Of a DNA stretch of 64,000 bases, positions 62,286 to 64,000 are shown one piece after another (position 1 is the stretch's first letter; each line of letters begins with the position of its first letter). Made by a program: the position numbers and the translations under genes. The stretch is taken from assembly GCA_963748925.1 (NCBI GenBank), contig CAVVKG010000007.1:496001-560000 (forward strand). The letters run 5' to 3'. The notes below the pieces were generated by a model. The model did no database searches, had not been told where the DNA came from, and was given only the letters and a program-made list of their open reading frames with translations. The DNA is from Cryomorpha sp963748925. Its GTDB lineage: Bacteria; Bacteroidota; Bacteroidia; Flavobacteriales_D; Cryomorphaceae.

Positions 62286-63250
62286 TAACCCAGAATATCT
62301 CTGGTTCTTTCTATTACCTCGCGAGCAGTTACACGTGCTTTGTTGGCTCCTGCTTCTAATTTCTCCTCTATTTGAGCCGGGTTTTTCATAAGCATTTGAA
62401 AAGCTTCCCGCTCTGTGCCAAATCTTTCTACAATGGTTTCAAAAAGTTGCTGCTTGGCATGCCCATAACCATAACCACCTTTTACGTAATTCTCACGCAT
62501 TTCTGCAACGGCATCAGGTTTAGCTACTAATTTAAAAATATTGAAAACATTGCAGGAGTCGGGATCTTTTGACTCTTCTACTCCCATGCTGTCCGTTACA
62601 ATCTTCATAACAGACTTTCGCAATGGTTTATCTGCTTCAAAAATATTGATAAAATTCCCATAGGATTTACTCATTTTCTGGCCATCAGTGCCAGGCACAT
62701 ACATAGTTTCTTGCTGAACCTGCGCTTCGGGAACCACGAATGTTTCTCCCATTTTGTGGTTAAAACTCGTCGCAATGTCTCTTGTCATTTCCAAATGCTG
62801 AAGCTGATCTTTCCCAACCGGGACGATATTCGCATTGTAAAGCAAAATATCCGAAGCCATTAAAATAGGGTATGTAAAAAGTCCTGCATTCACATCAGCA
62901 AGCCTGTCGCTCTTATCCTTAAAGCTATGTGCATTAGCAAGCATCGGAAAGGGAGTAAAACAACTTAGGTACCATGTTAATTCCGCTACTTCGGGTATGT
63001 CGCTTTGACGATAAAAAGTATGTTTATCGGTATCCAAACCAAAGGCAAGCCATGCAGCAGCCACCCCGTGTACATTCTTGCGACGCAGTTCAGCATCTTT
63101 TATAGCTGTAAGCGAATGTAAGTTTGCAATAAACAAGAAGGCTTCATTGCCCCCTTCATTTGACATTTGAATTGCGGGCTTTATAGCTCCTAAAATATTT
63201 CCAAGATGTGGTATACCTGTACTTTGAATTCCGGTTAGAATGCGTGCCAT
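62282..63250 (-). CDS. trpS: Tryptophanyl-tRNA synthetase
   Basis: 322 residues from the ATG at 63248-63250. Class I motifs: HIGH-like TGIPHLGNILGAIKPAI and KMSKS in GTDGQKMSKSYGNFINIF. Other marks: MASDILLYNANIVPVGKDQL and HLEMTRDIATSFN. Normal length. A near-consensus -7 box at 63271-63278 lies in the longer frame and supports this start. Confidence 0.96.
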   Translation of the reverse strand: MARILTGIQSTGIPHLGNILGAIKPAIQMSNEGGNEAFLFIANLHSLTAIKDAELRRKNVHGVAAAWLAFGLDTDKHTFYRQSDIPEVAELTWYLSCFTPFPMLANAHSFKDKSDRLADVNAGLFTYPILMASDILLYNANIVPVGKDQLQHLEMTRDIATSFNHKMGETFVVPEAQVQQETMYVPGTDGQKMSKSYGNFINIFEADKPLRKSVMKIVTDSMGVEESKDPDSCNVFNIFKLVAKPDAVAEMRENYVKGGYGYGHAKQQLFETIVERFGTEREAFQMLMKNPAQIEEKLEAGANKARVTAREVIERTRDILGY

Positions 63251-63270
63251 TTTGATTTTACTTGAGCCAG

Positions 63271-63278
63271 CGAAGTTA
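63271..63278 (-). promoter_or_regulatory. Probable -7 box for trpS (TAACTTCG)
   Basis: One mismatch to TAnnTTTG on the minus strand, 20 bases before the ATG. The same octamer stands before the M61 peptidase gene. Confidence 0.35.
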
Positions 63279-63300
63279 AGGATTTTAGGTTGGACATAAA

Positions 63301-64000
63301 TCAATTAGGATACTTACCACTTATTTTAATGATCGATGAATTATTGAGAATATAATCAGGTAAGGTTCCATCATCGCGAATGGCAATTTTATAGTTTCTA
63401 TTCCAAACCTGTTTTAGTTCAAGAGGAGTGGGAACACGTCCATAGGCTACATAATCACTAAAAAACATGAATGCAATATTGCCATTCACACCAATATCAG
63501 CATTAAATACTACGTAGTTTTCATCACCGAGTTCGTTCATTACAGTATTGAAAAATTCCATTTGCGCGAGTTCCCTTTCTCTCCCAAAATTATCATGTGG
63601 CTTCTTCATGGTATGATTTTTTTCAATCTTGCCCAGATTGAGACACATAAAACCAAAACCAATTACAGTGACAATTCTCAAAGCTAAAATACTCCTCGAG
63701 TTTAAAGTAAATCGGTCAAGCCAATTAAATAAGGTATTGATCATTACACCAAACCCCAAGTAAACCATGGGAGAAACCAAAATTGTGAACGAGGTCATTT
63801 TGGTGGCAGCGACAGAGTAGAAAAGATAAACCAAGGTTATCATTGCGATAAATGCGAAACGGTAAACGTTCTTTTTGGTTTTCACGATAAGAAAAATAAT
63901 TCCGGCCAGAATTAAGTAAGGTATCAAATCGCCCGAGCCATATATATCAGAAATTGCATCGAAATGAAACCAAAATGTGCCCCCATGCCCTTCTACCACA
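63301..64000 (-). CDS. Polytopic membrane glycosyltransferase-like protein, C-terminal part (runs off right edge)
   Basis: The stop is at 63301; the open frame continues beyond position 64000, so the N-terminus is missing. The visible part has several membrane helices (LIPYLILAGIIFLIVKTKKN; FAFIAMITLVYLFYSVAATK; TSFTILVSPMVYLGFGVMIN; ILALRIVTVIGFGFMCLNLG) and a soluble C-terminal segment. Helix pattern and the segment YSVAATKMTSFTILVSPMVY resemble the GT39/ArnT-like group that transfers sugars from lipid carriers. Function is inference from the fold alone. Confidence 0.65.
   Translation of the reverse strand, partial: VVEGHGGTFWFHFDAISDIYGSGDLIPYLILAGIIFLIVKTKKNVYRFAFIAMITLVYLFYSVAATKMTSFTILVSPMVYLGFGVMINTLFNWLDRFTLNSRSILALRIVTVIGFGFMCLNLGKIEKNHTMKKPHDNFGRERELAQMEFFNTVMNELGDENYVVFNADIGVNGNIAFMFFSDYVAYGRVPTPLELKQVWNRNYKIAIRDDGTLPDYILNNSSIIKISGKYPN

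Overview
The window is chromosomal DNA from a member of the Bacteroidota, most likely a free-living, probably aquatic Flavobacteriales lineage. The reasons are: SusC-type TonB receptors with an N-terminal carboxypeptidase-regulatory-like domain; type IX secretion (T9SS) C-terminal sorting domains; families largely restricted to this phylum (DUF6089, DUF6427, DUF6341, DUF5723, HYC_CC_PP); the gene block CBS-nadK-DUF6089-uppS-bamA-ompH-ompH-murI; and Bacteroidota-type -7 promoter boxes (TAnnTTTG) ahead of many genes. The assignment is inferred from gene content, not from a marker tree. I see no rRNA, tRNA, CRISPR array, prophage or insertion sequence.

Layout. 1-801: start of a large secreted protein running off the left edge. 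977-7314: a lamin-tail-domain protein, a TonB receptor and a secreted two-HKD phospholipase-D-fold enzyme, read here as an extracellular nuclease or phosphodiesterase and uptake locus. 7430-8963: pdxJ and an alpha/beta hydrolase. 9150-18764: the envelope block (CBS protein, a decayed BamA-like gene, nadK, DUF6089, uppS, bamA, two OmpH/Skp chaperones, murI). 18895-22437: a metal (probably copper) operon of HYC_CC_PP protein, TonB receptor and heavy-metal-binding protein, ending in a gamma carbonic anhydrase. 22486-30224: Nfu, a DinB-like protein, an M61 peptidase with PDZ domain, and sucA-sucB. 30365-32673: an ECF sigma factor, a membrane anti-sigma-like protein with TPRs, and a TonB-plug protein without a barrel. 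32745-44422: udk, a TPR protein, a small outer-membrane-like protein, a 22-codon ORF with a perfect Shine-Dalgarno, purQ, DUF6427/DUF6341, purD, a thioredoxin-like protein with a bacilliredoxin, tadA, aspS and two proteins of unknown function. 44780-56010: three giant secreted proteins sharing a C-terminal dockerin module. 56489-64000: a YfcC-type transporter, a lipoprotein/DUF5723 pair, a small HNH protein, trpS, and a glycosyltransferase fragment running off the right edge.

Two things run through the window. First, seven genes are interrupted by small indels; nearly all are restored by removing one base, so either the sequence has insertion-type errors or there is real decay. I annotate each as one interrupted gene. 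Second, many natural start codons lie downstream of the longest possible ORF; promoter boxes, lipoboxes and signal peptides were used to move them.

The most unusual parts are the adjacent secreted proteins with a common dockerin module in place of the T9SS sorting domain, the barrel-less plug protein encoded with an ECF sigma/anti-sigma pair, and the 22-codon ORF with a very strong Shine-Dalgarno, a feature rare in this phylum.
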